From CAZFLM01 sp964519955 (lineage in GTDB: Bacteria > Armatimonadota > Chthonomonadetes > Chthonomonadales > CAJBBX01), in contig CAZFLM010000023.1 of NCBI GenBank assembly GCA_964519955.1, positions 18,506 through 82,505 on the forward strand: DNA of 64,000 nt. Reading direction: 5' to 3'. Of the stretch, positions 1-7,998 are shown in pieces (the stretch's first letter is position 1; each line of letters starts with the position of its first letter). The notes below the pieces were generated by a model that saw only the letters and a program-made list of their open reading frames with translations, was not told where the DNA came from and did not search any database. A program made the translations under genes and the position numbers.

Positions 1-24
1 CGGCACGGTGCCCGCCGCGCCAAC

Positions 25-1506
25 CTACCTGGCCGACACCGGCTGGCCGTCGGTCAGTCGGTCCACGCCCTCCGCCACGATCCGCTCGCCCGCGCCGAGG
101 CCCGAGAGCACCGGCACCGTCCGCCCCTGCGCCTCGCCCAGTGTCACCAGCCGCAGCCGCGCCTTGTTGTCCTTGTCGACGGCGAACACGTAGTCCAGCC
201 CCTCGCGCTTGATGACAGCAGTGGACGGAACCAGCAGCCTGCGCTCGATGCCCTGTGCGAACCGCGCCCGACCGAACATGCCGGACCGCGCGGGCGAGCC
301 CGCCGGCAGCCCGATCTTCACGATGAACGTATGGCTGCTCGGATCGCCCTGCGGCGCCACCTCGACGATGGTGCCGCTCACCTCGCGCCCGTACAGCGCA
401 TCCAACAGGACCGGCACCCGCAACCCGCGCCGCACGCTGCGGAGGGAGTTCTCCGGCACCACGGCCTCCAGGCGGATCTGCCCGCCCTGCACCGCCATCA
501 GCGGCACTCCCGGAGAAGCCATCGCGCCCGGGTCGGCCAGGCGGGCGCTCACCAGGCCGTCGAACGGAGCGCTTAGCGCCGCGAAGTCCCGCGTCACCCG
601 CGCCAGCCGCAGCGCCGCGGTCGACTGCCCGACCTGCGCACGAGCCACCTGCACCTCCTGCCGCCGCACGTTCACCTGCATCGCTCCCGCCTGCGCCTGC
701 TTCAGCCCCGCTCGGGCCTGGGCGAGGGCCGCCTGCGCCTGCTGCAGCCCTTCCTCCGCGGCGCGGATGTCCTCGGCCCGGCTGCCTTCGTCGGCGATGC
801 TCTGGCCCTGCTGCGCGGTCTCCAACTGCGCCTGCGCCACGTCGTACTGCGTCTTCGCCTGGTCATACTGCTGCCGCGAAACCGCCCCCTCGGCTACGAG
901 CTGCTCATACCTCTTCAGGTTCGCCTGCGCCAGTGCCAGGCTCGCTCGCGCCTGGTTCACTGCCAGCGACGCCTGCGCGCGCTCCTGCTTCCGCGGCCCG
1001 GCCTGCACCAGGTCGAGCTTCGCCCGCGCTGCCTTCACCGCCGCCTCGCTCTGCGCCACCTGCGCCTGCGCCGCCGCGATCCGCGCGTCGCTGGTCGCCT
1101 CTTCCATCTGCGCAGCAACGCGCGACGCGTCCAGCCCGACCGATGCCGACCGCAGACCGGCCTGCGACTGCGCGACCGACGCATCGAGGTCGCTGGCGTC
1201 CAGGCTGATCAGCAACTGCCCGCGCCGCACCGCGTCGCCCTCGCGAGCCGCCACCGATCGCACCCGGCCCATGACCTTCGCCGAGATCTGCGCCTCCAGC
1301 TCGGCCTTCACCGTGCCGGTCGCCTCCAGCCACTGCGGCGTCGAGACCTCGCCGATCGTCAACACCGGCACCGACGCCGCGGCCAGGTTGGCTCGCTCCG
1401 CGCCCTCGTCGGCCCGCGCGGCCTGCTCACCGCGCCCGAGCAGCGCCCACGCACCGATCACCGCCACCACCGCCACCACACCAACGCTGAGACCTATGCG
1501 CTTCAT
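25..1506 (-). CDS. RND/MFP-type efflux periplasmic adaptor subunit (HlyD family)
   Basis: A 493-residue membrane-fusion protein that should link an inner-membrane pump to an outer-membrane channel. Residues 1-24 form a lysine-preceded hydrophobic anchor. A first lipoyl/barrel half follows (about 45-105, with the pattern AQISAKVMGRV), then a long Ala/Gln-rich coiled-coil hairpin (about 105-295), the second lipoyl half (SAPFDGLVS) and C-terminal barrel and membrane-proximal domains. The start was set at the ATG preceded by GGAGG about 9 nt upstream; an in-frame ATG 15 codons earlier lacks such a site. The gene lies just downstream of the ArsR-type gene on the same strand, behind its own operator-like inverted repeat. 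The pump gene would be expected beyond the left edge. The substrate cannot be read from the sequence. Confidence 0.9.
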   Translation of the reverse strand: MKRIGLSVGVVAVVAVIGAWALLGRGEQAARADEGAERANLAAASVPVLTIGEVSTPQWLEATGTVKAELEAQISAKVMGRVRSVAAREGDAVRRGQLLISLDASDLDASVAQSQAGLRSASVGLDASRVAAQMEEATSDARIAAAQAQVAQSEAAVKAARAKLDLVQAGPRKQERAQASLAVNQARASLALAQANLKRYEQLVAEGAVSRQQYDQAKTQYDVAQAQLETAQQGQSIADEGSRAEDIRAAEEGLQQAQAALAQARAGLKQAQAGAMQVNVRRQEVQVARAQVGQSTAALRLARVTRDFAALSAPFDGLVSARLADPGAMASPGVPLMAVQGGQIRLEAVVPENSLRSVRRGLRVPVLLDALYGREVSGTIVEVAPQGDPSSHTFIVKIGLPAGSPARSGMFGRARFAQGIERRLLVPSTAVIKREGLDYVFAVDKDNKARLRLVTLGEAQGRTVPVLSGLGAGERIVAEGVDRLTDGQPVSAR

Positions 1507-1563
1507 CGTCCCGTCCTCCCGGCCCGGCGCCCGCCGAGCCCTACCGACCAACCAAGCAATGCG

Positions 1564-1587
1564 GAAATATCTATTTCGCTATATTTC
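1564..1587. promoter_or_regulatory. putative ArsR-type operator upstream of the adaptor
   Basis: Perfect 7-bp arms GAAATAT and ATATTTC flank a 10-bp spacer. The core pattern ATAT-N10-ATAT is shared with the operator upstream of the regulator gene. The AT-rich stretch is conspicuous in this GC-rich window. Confidence 0.55.
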
Positions 1588-1597
1588 GAGCAGTCAA
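1568..1597 (-). promoter_or_regulatory. putative promoter of the efflux adaptor gene
   Basis: On the minus strand, TTGACT and TAGATA are separated by 18 bp, about 60 bp before the adaptor start. The -35 box is good and the -10 box is weak. The inverted repeat at 1564-1587 covers the -10 box and most of the spacer, so a bound repressor would block it. Confidence 0.45.
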
Positions 1598-1611
1598 GAG
1601 GGCCGCCAGCG

Positions 1612-1944
1612 TCACTCCGCAGGAGCCCCGCACGCGCCCTGGTGCCGCCGGATGCACTCCAGCAGCAGCAGCACGTTCTCGTTCGCGATCTCGTAGTGGA
1701 CAAAGTTGCCGTGCCGCCTGCACGACAGGATGCCCTGGTCCTTCAGGATGCGGAGTTGCTGGCTCACGACGGCCTGCTCGGCGTCGGTCGCGTCGATGAT
1801 GTCGCTCACCGACCGCGCCTCGCCCGCCATCCGCAGGTAGTCCAGGATGCGGAGGCGCAGAGGGTGCGCGGCATGGCGGATCACCGGCGCGACCCGCTCC
1901 AGGGTCTCCATGTCGATCAGCGGCGCAATGGTCTTCTCACTCAT
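1612..1944 (-). CDS. ArsR/SmtB-family transcriptional repressor
   Basis: A 110-residue winged-helix regulator. The HPLRLRILDYL region is the usual ArsR opening helix, DAEQAVVSQQLRILKDQGIL is the recognition-helix region, and RRHGNFVHYEI is the wing. The classic metal-binding ELCVCDL motif is absent; two cysteines near the C-terminus (CIRRHQGAC) are the only obvious candidate ligands, so the inducer is unknown. GGAGG precedes the ATG. The gene sits directly upstream of the efflux adaptor and both have an ATAT-N10-ATAT inverted repeat over the promoter. This suggests autoregulation plus control of efflux. Confidence 0.92.
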   Translation of the reverse strand: MSEKTIAPLIDMETLERVAPVIRHAAHPLRLRILDYLRMAGEARSVSDIIDATDAEQAVVSQQLRILKDQGILSCRRHGNFVHYEIANENVLLLLECIRRHQGACGAPAE

Positions 1945-1960
1945 CTCTCCACCTCCGACA

Positions 1961-1988
1961 ACAGTATATCGGTATATTCATATACTGT
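1961..1988. promoter_or_regulatory. putative ArsR-type operator overlapping the promoter
   Basis: Perfect 9-bp arms ACAGTATAT and ATATACTGT are separated by 10 bp. The arms cover the -10 box and the inner half of the -35 box of the regulator's own promoter, a standard layout for ArsR-family autorepression. Confidence 0.75.
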
Positions 1989-1991
1989 CAA
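1963..1991 (-). promoter_or_regulatory. consensus sigma70-type promoter of the ArsR-type gene
   Basis: TTGACA (1986-1991), a 17-bp spacer and TATACT (1963-1968) read on the minus strand, with GGAGG between the -10 box and the ATG at 1944. It is the best housekeeping-type promoter in the window. Confidence 0.8.
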
Positions 1992-2034
1992 GACCCCGCC
2001 AACGTTTCTTTCTGCGGCGACTTGCGGGGGTGGG

Positions 2035-2081
2035 GGCTGCGTTCTCCTTGTATTTGTGCGGGCGCAATGGGGCATGCCGCG
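2035..2081. repeat. 47-bp dispersed repeat, copy A
   Basis: This 47-bp stretch recurs at 3796-3842 with a single mismatch. It begins GGCTGCGTTCTCCTTGTAT and ends GGGGCATGCCGCG. Copy A lies downstream of the 2188-3741 gene and copy B upstream of it. Each is followed by a second matched block (2223-2250 and 3913-3940). Confidence 0.85.
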
Positions 2082-2187
2082 GGACTACAGCCACCGATCG
2101 CCTGCGTGAGCCGGGGCGTGAGCAGCAGCGTGAAAGTGGCAGGGAGCGCCAGGCAGGCGCCCAGCACTCCCTGCACACCGCATGGGC

Positions 2188-3741
2188 CTACGGCGCCGGC
2201 GCCACCGTGATCCCCTCGCCCTCTGGCCGAAGGTACGTCTTCGCTTCGCCGCCCCCACCGGAGACCAGGCTGCCATCTCGTCGGAGGTAGGTGAACATGA
2301 ACATCCTGCCCGTCGGCTTCGTGGTCACCTTCAGCCGCACGTACTCGGCGCCATGGTTGATCGCATCGGCTGTCTCGGGGCCGGAGGCCGCACCGCCCGG
2401 GAGCAGGTTGGCCAGTCCCGAGCCGCGCTTGGACTGCAGGTCGACACGCAAGTTCGAGCTTCGGGCGATGCTGGCCAGCAGCCACCTGTTTGCCGACGCG
2501 ATCCCCAAGACAGGGAACTTGCCCATCAGCTTCAGGATCTGCCGCCCACTAAGCTTGTCCGCAGCCGCCACCAGATCGTCGAGCGTCAGGAAGCCGTCGT
2601 GCTCGCCCTGCGACCTCAGCAGGCCGCGGACGAACGGCCAGGGCACATCGGTGGCGGACTCCATGTACCACGCCGCGTTGGCGACCAGGAGCGTACTGCC
2701 GCGCCACTTCCACCGGATTGGCGGCAGCAGGTCCGGCATGTTCCTGAGGATGTCCAGCAGCACACGCTCCTCCCGCGCCGTCCACGACGTCCTCTCGCGT
2801 GACCGGTCATCCGGGACGCGCGCGATGATCGAGACGCCGGTCAGCCTGGAGAGCCGCCTCAGCCGCCCATCGAGGGAGCGCTCGTCGGGAACGGCCCCAT
2901 CGACGGGCTTGGCGTTCGCGGGGATGCTGGCGTCGTCGAGCGTGTTTGTCTTGTGGTCGCCGGGCATCAGCCACAGGTCGTCGATGTAGGTGATGGCGGC
3001 ACGATCCGCAGGCACGGCTCCCATGTATGCATACGCGCCGGCACCGGGGATGTTGATGAAGAGCGCAGGCGCAACGTGCGACTCAGCCCAAGGGCACATG
3101 AAGGTCACTCGGTCAGGGTCTGGCTGGGGCGACGTCGACCCATCCACCGGGTTGATCTTGTAGTGCGCCCCTTCATCCCAGACCATCTTCACCAGGGCCT
3201 TGCCGTGGGGGCCGAGCTGATCGAGTGGCACCGTGACGTTCTGCTGCCCCCGCAGCACGGCCTTCTGCTGCTCAGGCGACAGCGCTTGGGCCGAACGGTA
3301 CGCGTCGGCCTCGTCTTCGAAGTCCTGTTGGATCCTGGCTGCGATCCTCTCGCCAAGCCGCTGCGCAGAGAGAGGCCGGGTCAGGGCGTAGGTGTAGGCG
3401 CCGGGCTTGCCCTCACGCTCCCAGCGCCACTCGGCGTCCTTGTAGCTCACGAGGGACCAGAGCGAGTCCATCGCATCTGCCACCGGCAGGCCGCGGAGGA
3501 AGACGGACACCTCCGGATCGGAGGCGCCGTCCTTCTCCTCGGCGCGGATGGAGACGCCCGTGGCCTTCGAGACACGCTCCAGCAGGTCGCCGATCTGGAT
3601 GCGTGCAGCCGACACGGTGATGCGCTGCTCCAGCCGGACGTCCTCGCGCCGCATGTCGGCGGTGATGGTGTGCGGTGGCGGCGCGCCGGGCTGCTGGAGG
3701 AGCAGGGCGAGGCAGCAGGACAACACGGCAGGCAGCGTCAT
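2188..3741 (-). CDS. uncharacterised secreted protein with two STN-like repeats
   Basis: A 517-residue protein of unknown function. The start is the ATG followed by a signal peptide (MTLPAVLSCCLALLLQQ) and preceded by GGAGG; upstream open frame runs into a repeat and is rejected. Two related segments are visible: one around residues 40-110 (LLERVSKATGVSIRAEE ... DAEWRWEREG) and one around residues 270-335 (RLRRLSRLTGVSIIARV ... PIRWKWRGSTLLVAN). Both have the pattern of the secretin/TonB N-terminal (STN) fold: a short helix, 'TGVSI', a strand, a hydrophobic helix and a final strand. No barrel or secretin domain follows. The assignment is inference from pattern. The 3' end of a similar gene persists as a remnant upstream (3796-3940). 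Confidence 0.75.
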   Translation of the reverse strand: MTLPAVLSCCLALLLQQPGAPPPHTITADMRREDVRLEQRITVSAARIQIGDLLERVSKATGVSIRAEEKDGASDPEVSVFLRGLPVADAMDSLWSLVSYKDAEWRWEREGKPGAYTYALTRPLSAQRLGERIAARIQQDFEDEADAYRSAQALSPEQQKAVLRGQQNVTVPLDQLGPHGKALVKMVWDEGAHYKINPVDGSTSPQPDPDRVTFMCPWAESHVAPALFINIPGAGAYAYMGAVPADRAAITYIDDLWLMPGDHKTNTLDDASIPANAKPVDGAVPDERSLDGRLRRLSRLTGVSIIARVPDDRSRERTSWTAREERVLLDILRNMPDLLPPIRWKWRGSTLLVANAAWYMESATDVPWPFVRGLLRSQGEHDGFLTLDDLVAAADKLSGRQILKLMGKFPVLGIASANRWLLASIARSSNLRVDLQSKRGSGLANLLPGGAASGPETADAINHGAEYVRLKVTTKPTGRMFMFTYLRRDGSLVSGGGGEAKTYLRPEGEGITVAPAP

Positions 3742-4075
3742 CGAGGGGCCTCCGGTGTGTTGCGCAATGCTACCAGGCAGGACGCATGGGGCGAGGGCTG
3801 CGTTCTCCTTGTATCTGTGCGGGCGCAATGGGGCATGCCGCGCGACTGCAGAGCTGCTCGCCACCGACGCCGCCCGAACGATGCTGGGCTTCGCCCGCGC
3901 GCCGGGTCGCGTCTGGCCGCAGGTACGTCTTCGCTTCGCCACCCCGCGCGAGGACGGCAGATGGCAGGTCCCGCATCGATCGGCAGCGTACCCGACAGGA
4001 CGCCTGCCCCTCCGCGCCGAATTCACGTGCAACATCGAGCCAACCATCTCGCGCTGGCCGAGGGTCTACCTATCG
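3742..4075. repeat. intergenic region with 47-bp repeat copy B and remnant of a paralogue tail
   Basis: Position 3796-3842 repeats 2035-2081, and 3913-3940 repeats 2223-2250. The latter block encodes GGEAKTYLRP on the minus strand, exactly as at the C-terminus of the 2188-3741 gene. The region therefore looks like the eroded 3' end of a former tandem copy of that gene. Nothing else was recognised in these 334 bases. Confidence 0.65.
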
Positions 4076-5062
4076 ATGGAACACGACGACCACGAAGCCG
4101 CGCTGGCCGCTCGGGCCGCAGCCGGCGACCACGACGCGCTTGCGCTGCTGGTAGAGCGCGTGCGCCTGACACTCTTCGCCGCCGCCTATCGGGAGCTGGC
4201 GCACTACGAGGACGCGCAGGACGCCGTCGCGAACGCGCTGCTGCGCATCTGCACGCACGCCGGCAGCCTGCGCGACCCCGGTCGGGCCCGCGCCTGGATG
4301 CGGACCATCGTGGTGAACGAGGCGAGACGGCTGCGCACCAGGCGCGCGGAGGCTGGCGCCGGGCTCGATGAGGGGTCGACGGACCACGCCGAGGCGGCTC
4401 GCCTTGCGCATTTGCGCATCGACATCGAGCGAGCGCTGCGCCGCCTGCCGGCCGATCAGGCACGTGCCGTCGCGCTCCACTACCTTGCCGGTCTGCCGGT
4501 CGGCCAGATCGCGGCGCGCACGGGCCGGCCCGAGGGCACCGTCAAGGCCTGGCTGCACTACGGTCGCCGCACTCTGGCCGACCAACTGAGAGGATACGAA
4601 CCGATGACACCGAGCACCCGCACCGCGGCCATCGTCAGCACCAACCTGGACGCCGAGACCGTCCGCACGCTCAGCGAGGCCCTCCAGGGCGGCGGGTTCG
4701 CGAACGTGAAGCACATCAGCGACTACGGTTCAGTGGCCCGTCTCGACCAGACCGGCGAGGGCGAGAACGCCGAGGTCCACATCTGCGAACCACTCAAGGG
4801 CGTCAGCTTCGTCGTGCTGGACGGCATGATTGCCGGCCGATCCGCCTTCGAGCTGCTCGCCATCCTGCGCGCCACCGCCGAGCTGGGCCGCATGGCGACC
4901 GGCCTCCTCCTCGACGGCTCGGACCCCGAGGCGACACCGTCCGCGATTACCGCCGCGTGGGCGTCCGGCATCGACCTCTGCCTCACCAAGCCGGTCGACC
5001 CCGCGGAGTTCCGCGCCTTCGCGAACCACATCCGCAAGAGCCTCGACGAGGACGGCAAGTAG
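4076..5062 (+). CDS. ECF-type sigma factor fused to a response-regulator receiver domain
   Basis: A 328-residue protein. Residues 1-175 are an ECF sigma factor: region 2 contains EDAQDAVANALLRI and region 4 contains LPADQARAVALHYLAGLPVGQIAARTG as two separate segments within 122-152. Residues 182-325 form a receiver-like domain with a phosphoacceptor-position Asp249 (FVVLDGMIAG) and the conserved Lys305 in LTKPVD. The acidic pair normally near the receiver's first strand is not evident (AAIVSTNLD). The start ATG gives a standard sigma N-terminus. An internal ATG at 4604 (Met177) with GAGAGG before it could also start the receiver alone. A typical ECF factor ends near residue 180, so the receiver is an addition. 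Likely role: transcription initiation tuned by phosphorylation or ligand. No partner kinase or anti-sigma gene is adjacent. Confidence 0.88.
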   Translation: MEHDDHEAALAARAAAGDHDALALLVERVRLTLFAAAYRELAHYEDAQDAVANALLRICTHAGSLRDPGRARAWMRTIVVNEARRLRTRRAEAGAGLDEGSTDHAEAARLAHLRIDIERALRRLPADQARAVALHYLAGLPVGQIAARTGRPEGTVKAWLHYGRRTLADQLRGYEPMTPSTRTAAIVSTNLDAETVRTLSEALQGGGFANVKHISDYGSVARLDQTGEGENAEVHICEPLKGVSFVVLDGMIAGRSAFELLAILRATAELGRMATGLLLDGSDPEATPSAITAAWASGIDLCLTKPVDPAEFRAFANHIRKSLDEDGK

Positions 5063-5067
5063 CCGCA

Positions 5068-5385
5068 CAGACTACCGCGTCGTCCAGCCCGCGCAGGCGG
5101 GCTTCGTGCCTCCCACAGGCGCGGCTTCAGCCGCCGGCACTCACGCCCGAACCAGACAGACCCCGTGGCGCGTGCGCCAGCAGCCTGCCGCGTCGTCCAG
5201 CGCGCGCAGGCGGGCTTCGTGCCTCCCACAGGTGCGGCTTCAGCCGCCGGCACTCACGCCCGGACCAGACAGGCCCCGTGGCGCGTGCGCCAGCAGACTA
5301 CCGCGTCGTCCAGCCCGCGCAGGCGGGCCTCGTGCCCCCCACAGGCGCGGCTTGAGCCGCCGGCACTCACGCGCGCCTGCAAGTG
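5068..5385. repeat. 113-bp tandem repeat array, about 2.8 copies
   Basis: The 11-mer CCGCGTCGTCC recurs at 5075, 5188 and 5301, an exact 113-bp period; the third copy is truncated. Units carry GCGCAGGCGGGCTTCGTGCC and GGCTTCAGCCGCCGG (a short hairpin). The array fills most of the 435-base space between the sigma-receiver gene and the ABC transporter gene; no gene was recognised there. Confidence 0.9.
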
Positions 5386-5497
5386 AACTGGTGGCCGTTA
5401 CCAGCGCCGCGCCCAGCCCGTCCCAGGAAGAGGTAGAATCACCCCGTAGACCCCGGCACTGCGCTCAGCCCTTGGCCGCGGCCTCCGAAGGACCCCC

Positions 5498-7762
5498 ATG
5501 CCGCTTCTCGACGAACTGCCCATCGAACTCGAAAGCAGCCTCCGCGAGGTCGCCGGAGACGATGCCGCTGCTGGCGCGACCACGGCGGACGCCGAAGGCA
5601 ACGGGGCATTCCGCCTCGTCTTCGAGGCCGATGTCGATCCGGAAGGCGCATTCGGCACCCAGTGGCTCGTGGTCGAGAACGGCCACGTGTACGTCTTCGC
5701 CAAGGCCAATGGCAAAGGCCCCGAGCTGCGCCACGACCTGCCCATCGAGAGCATCTCCGAAGCGAAGGCCGAGATGCTCGTCGGCAACGGCGTGCTGCAG
5801 GCCCACCAGGGCGCCGAGACCGTCACCCTCCTCCGCTATACCCACGCCACGGCCGCCGAAGCGAACTCCGTTGCCCGCCAGATATCGGCGCTGGCGAAGG
5901 GGGAGCCGCCGAAGGCCGAGAGCATCGACCACAAGAAGAAGCTCTGCCCGAAGTGCCGCCGCGTCCTGCCCGAGGACACCAGCGTCTGCCCCGGCTGCGT
6001 CAACCGCCGAGCGGTGATGGTGCGCCTGATGCGCTTCCTGAGCCCGTACAAGCTGCAGGCGGCGCTGAGCGTCTTCATCATCGTCAGCATCGTGGGCATC
6101 GAGCAGCTGCCCCCCTGGATCGGCGGCCGCATCGTTGACTCCGTGGTCACGGCCTCGCGGCACGGCACCACGGATCTGAGACCGGTCATCTTCTTCGTGA
6201 TGCTCTTCGCCGCGTCGCGGTTGGTCGCCGCCGGGTTCATGTATGGTCAACGGCGCCTCAACTCGTGGCTGGGCGCGCGCGTGCTGATGGACATCCGCCT
6301 CGCGATGTTCGACAAGCTGAGTCTGCTCTCGCTGTCCTACTACGACAAGCGGCAGACCAGCTCCGTCATGGCGCGCATCACCAACGACGCGGACCACCTG
6401 TGGGACTTCCTCGCGGACGGCATCCCCTGGTTCATCCGGACCCTGCTCACCCTGGTCTTCACGGGCTCCATCCTCTTCCGCATGGACTGGCAGATCGCGC
6501 TCATCGTGCTGACACCGGGCGTCGGGGTGTTCCTGCTGAACCGCTGGTTCATGCCGCGCGCGCGCCGACGCTGGCGCAACGTGTGGCACCGCATCAGCAA
6601 GATGTACGCCGCGCTGGGCACCACGCTGACCGGGATGCGCGTCGTGAAGGCGTTCGCGCAGGAGGATCGCGAGGTCAACCGCTTCCGCGACCGCAACCTG
6701 CAGGTCTTCCACGCCAGCTACGCGGCCAACGCGATGTGGGCCATCTACTGGCCGGTTCTCGGGCTCGTGATGAGCCTGGGATCGTACATCGTATGGCTCC
6801 TCGGCGGCTACAAGGTGCTGCACGGCTCGATGACAGTGGGGACGATGACCGCCTTCAGCGGGTACCTCGCCGGCTTCTACATGCCGTTCCAGGACTTCAG
6901 CCGCGTCATCGATTGGTCTACCCGCTCCTTGACCGCGGCCGACCGCGTGTTCGAGGTGCTGGACACCGAGCCGGACATGCTCGACACCTCCGACGCGGCA
7001 GCGCTGCCCGAGATGAAGGGCGAGGTCGAGTTCGACGACGTGACCTTCACCTACGACGGCGCGCGCCATGTGCTGGAGGACTTCACGCTCAAGGTGGAGC
7101 CCGGCGAGATGATCGGCCTCGTCGGCCACAGCGGCGCGGGGAAGTCCACCATCATCAGCCTCCTCGCGCGCTTCTACGACGTGGCAGATGGCGCCATCAG
7201 GATCGACGGCCTCGACGTGCGCAAGATCCGCGGCTGCGACTTCCGCCGCCAGCTCGGCATCGTGCTGCAGGAGCCCCTGCTGTTCCCGGGCTCCATCCGC
7301 GACAACATCGCGTACGCCAAGCCCGACGCCACGTTCGAGGAGATCATGCGGGCGGCGAAGGCGGCCAATTGCCACGAGTTCGTGCTGAAGTTCCCGGATG
7401 GCTACGACACGCAGTGCGGCGAGCGCGGACAGCGCCTCTCCGGTGGTGAGCGCCAGCGCATCTCCATCGCCCGCGCCATCCTGCACGACCCGAAGATCCT
7501 GATCCTCGACGAGGCCACCGCCAGCGTCGACACCGAGACCGAGAAGCAGATTCAGGAGGCCATCCAGCGCCTCGTCCAGAACCGCACCACCTTCGCCATC
7601 GCCCACCGCCTCAGCACCCTGCGCTACGCCAGCCGCCTCGTGGTGATGAAGGAGGGCAAGATGGTGGAGTGCGGCAGCCACGACGAGCTGATGGAGCTGG
7701 ACGGCGTCTACGCGAACCTGGTCACCATCCAGACCGAGGTCAACCGCATCCGCGCGGTGTAG
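5498..7762 (+). CDS. ABC half-transporter (fused permease/ATPase) with N-terminal zinc ribbon
   Basis: A 754-residue protein. Residues 1-145 are a soluble domain of unknown function. A zinc-ribbon-like knuckle follows (Cys150, Cys153, Cys164, Cys167: CPKC...CPGC), then six predicted membrane helices (about 175-480) and an ATPase domain. Walker A is GHSGAGKST (543-551), the signature is LSGGERQR (from 647), Walker B is ILILDEATAS (Asp671, Glu672) and the H-loop is AHRLS. It should work as a homodimeric exporter. GAAGGA precedes the ATG. The gene downstream encodes a DUF1854 protein; this ABC plus DUF1854 pairing is annotated in databases as cyanophycin-metabolism associated. No cyanophycin synthetase or cyanophycinase is in the window, so the substrate is open. 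Confidence 0.92.
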   Translation: MPLLDELPIELESSLREVAGDDAAAGATTADAEGNGAFRLVFEADVDPEGAFGTQWLVVENGHVYVFAKANGKGPELRHDLPIESISEAKAEMLVGNGVLQAHQGAETVTLLRYTHATAAEANSVARQISALAKGEPPKAESIDHKKKLCPKCRRVLPEDTSVCPGCVNRRAVMVRLMRFLSPYKLQAALSVFIIVSIVGIEQLPPWIGGRIVDSVVTASRHGTTDLRPVIFFVMLFAASRLVAAGFMYGQRRLNSWLGARVLMDIRLAMFDKLSLLSLSYYDKRQTSSVMARITNDADHLWDFLADGIPWFIRTLLTLVFTGSILFRMDWQIALIVLTPGVGVFLLNRWFMPRARRRWRNVWHRISKMYAALGTTLTGMRVVKAFAQEDREVNRFRDRNLQVFHASYAANAMWAIYWPVLGLVMSLGSYIVWLLGGYKVLHGSMTVGTMTAFSGYLAGFYMPFQDFSRVIDWSTRSLTAADRVFEVLDTEPDMLDTSDAAALPEMKGEVEFDDVTFTYDGARHVLEDFTLKVEPGEMIGLVGHSGAGKSTIISLLARFYDVADGAIRIDGLDVRKIRGCDFRRQLGIVLQEPLLFPGSIRDNIAYAKPDATFEEIMRAAKAANCHEFVLKFPDGYDTQCGERGQRLSGGERQRISIARAILHDPKILILDEATASVDTETEKQIQEAIQRLVQNRTTFAIAHRLSTLRYASRLVVMKEGKMVECGSHDELMELDGVYANLVTIQTEVNRIRAV

Positions 7763-7763
7763 A

Positions 7764-7845
7764 ACGGCGGGGGTTGGGGGTTGGGGACTGGGGGCTGGCC
7801 GCTTCCGGCGGCGGACTTGGGACTCGGGGATTGGAGATGCGGCGG
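7764..7845. repeat. heptanucleotide (STRR-like) repeats
   Basis: Degenerate 7-bp units of the type TTGGGGA/CTGGGGG, immediately after the ABC transporter stop codon. They resemble the short tandemly repeated repetitive sequences described in heterocystous cyanobacteria. Confidence 0.6.
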
Positions 7846-7904
7846 CGCGGCGGGGTGCCCACAGCCATCCGAGGCACCATCGATACCAGCATCCCGCCGT
7901 GATC

Positions 7905-7982
7905 GGTGGACATCGGTGTTCATCTGTGGTTGCAGTTGCCGTTATCTGCGTGCATCCGCGTCCATCTGCGGTTGCATCTGAC
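7905..7982. repeat. degenerate 'TCCATCTGCGG' dispersed repeat, copy 1
   Basis: Short units such as TTCATCTGTGG, CATCCGCGTCCATCTGCGG and GTTATCTGCG recur here and, in reverse orientation, at about 8530-8605, 12462-12540 and 12635-12712. The region precedes the DUF1854 start and contains no plausible gene. Confidence 0.6.
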
Positions 7983-7998
7983 GTTACCGGGGTGTTAC

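Noticed and set aside
5068..5385. CRISPR array
   Set aside because: The whole 113-bp unit is repeated, with no alternation of conserved repeats and unique spacers; the same holds for the arrays at 45149, 52742 and 63664. No cas genes were seen.
5465..7681. 738-codon open frame on the minus strand
   Set aside because: It is antisense to the ABC transporter, whose motifs are unambiguous. In GC-rich DNA the complementary frame stays open because stop codons are rare; the translation has no recognisable domain.
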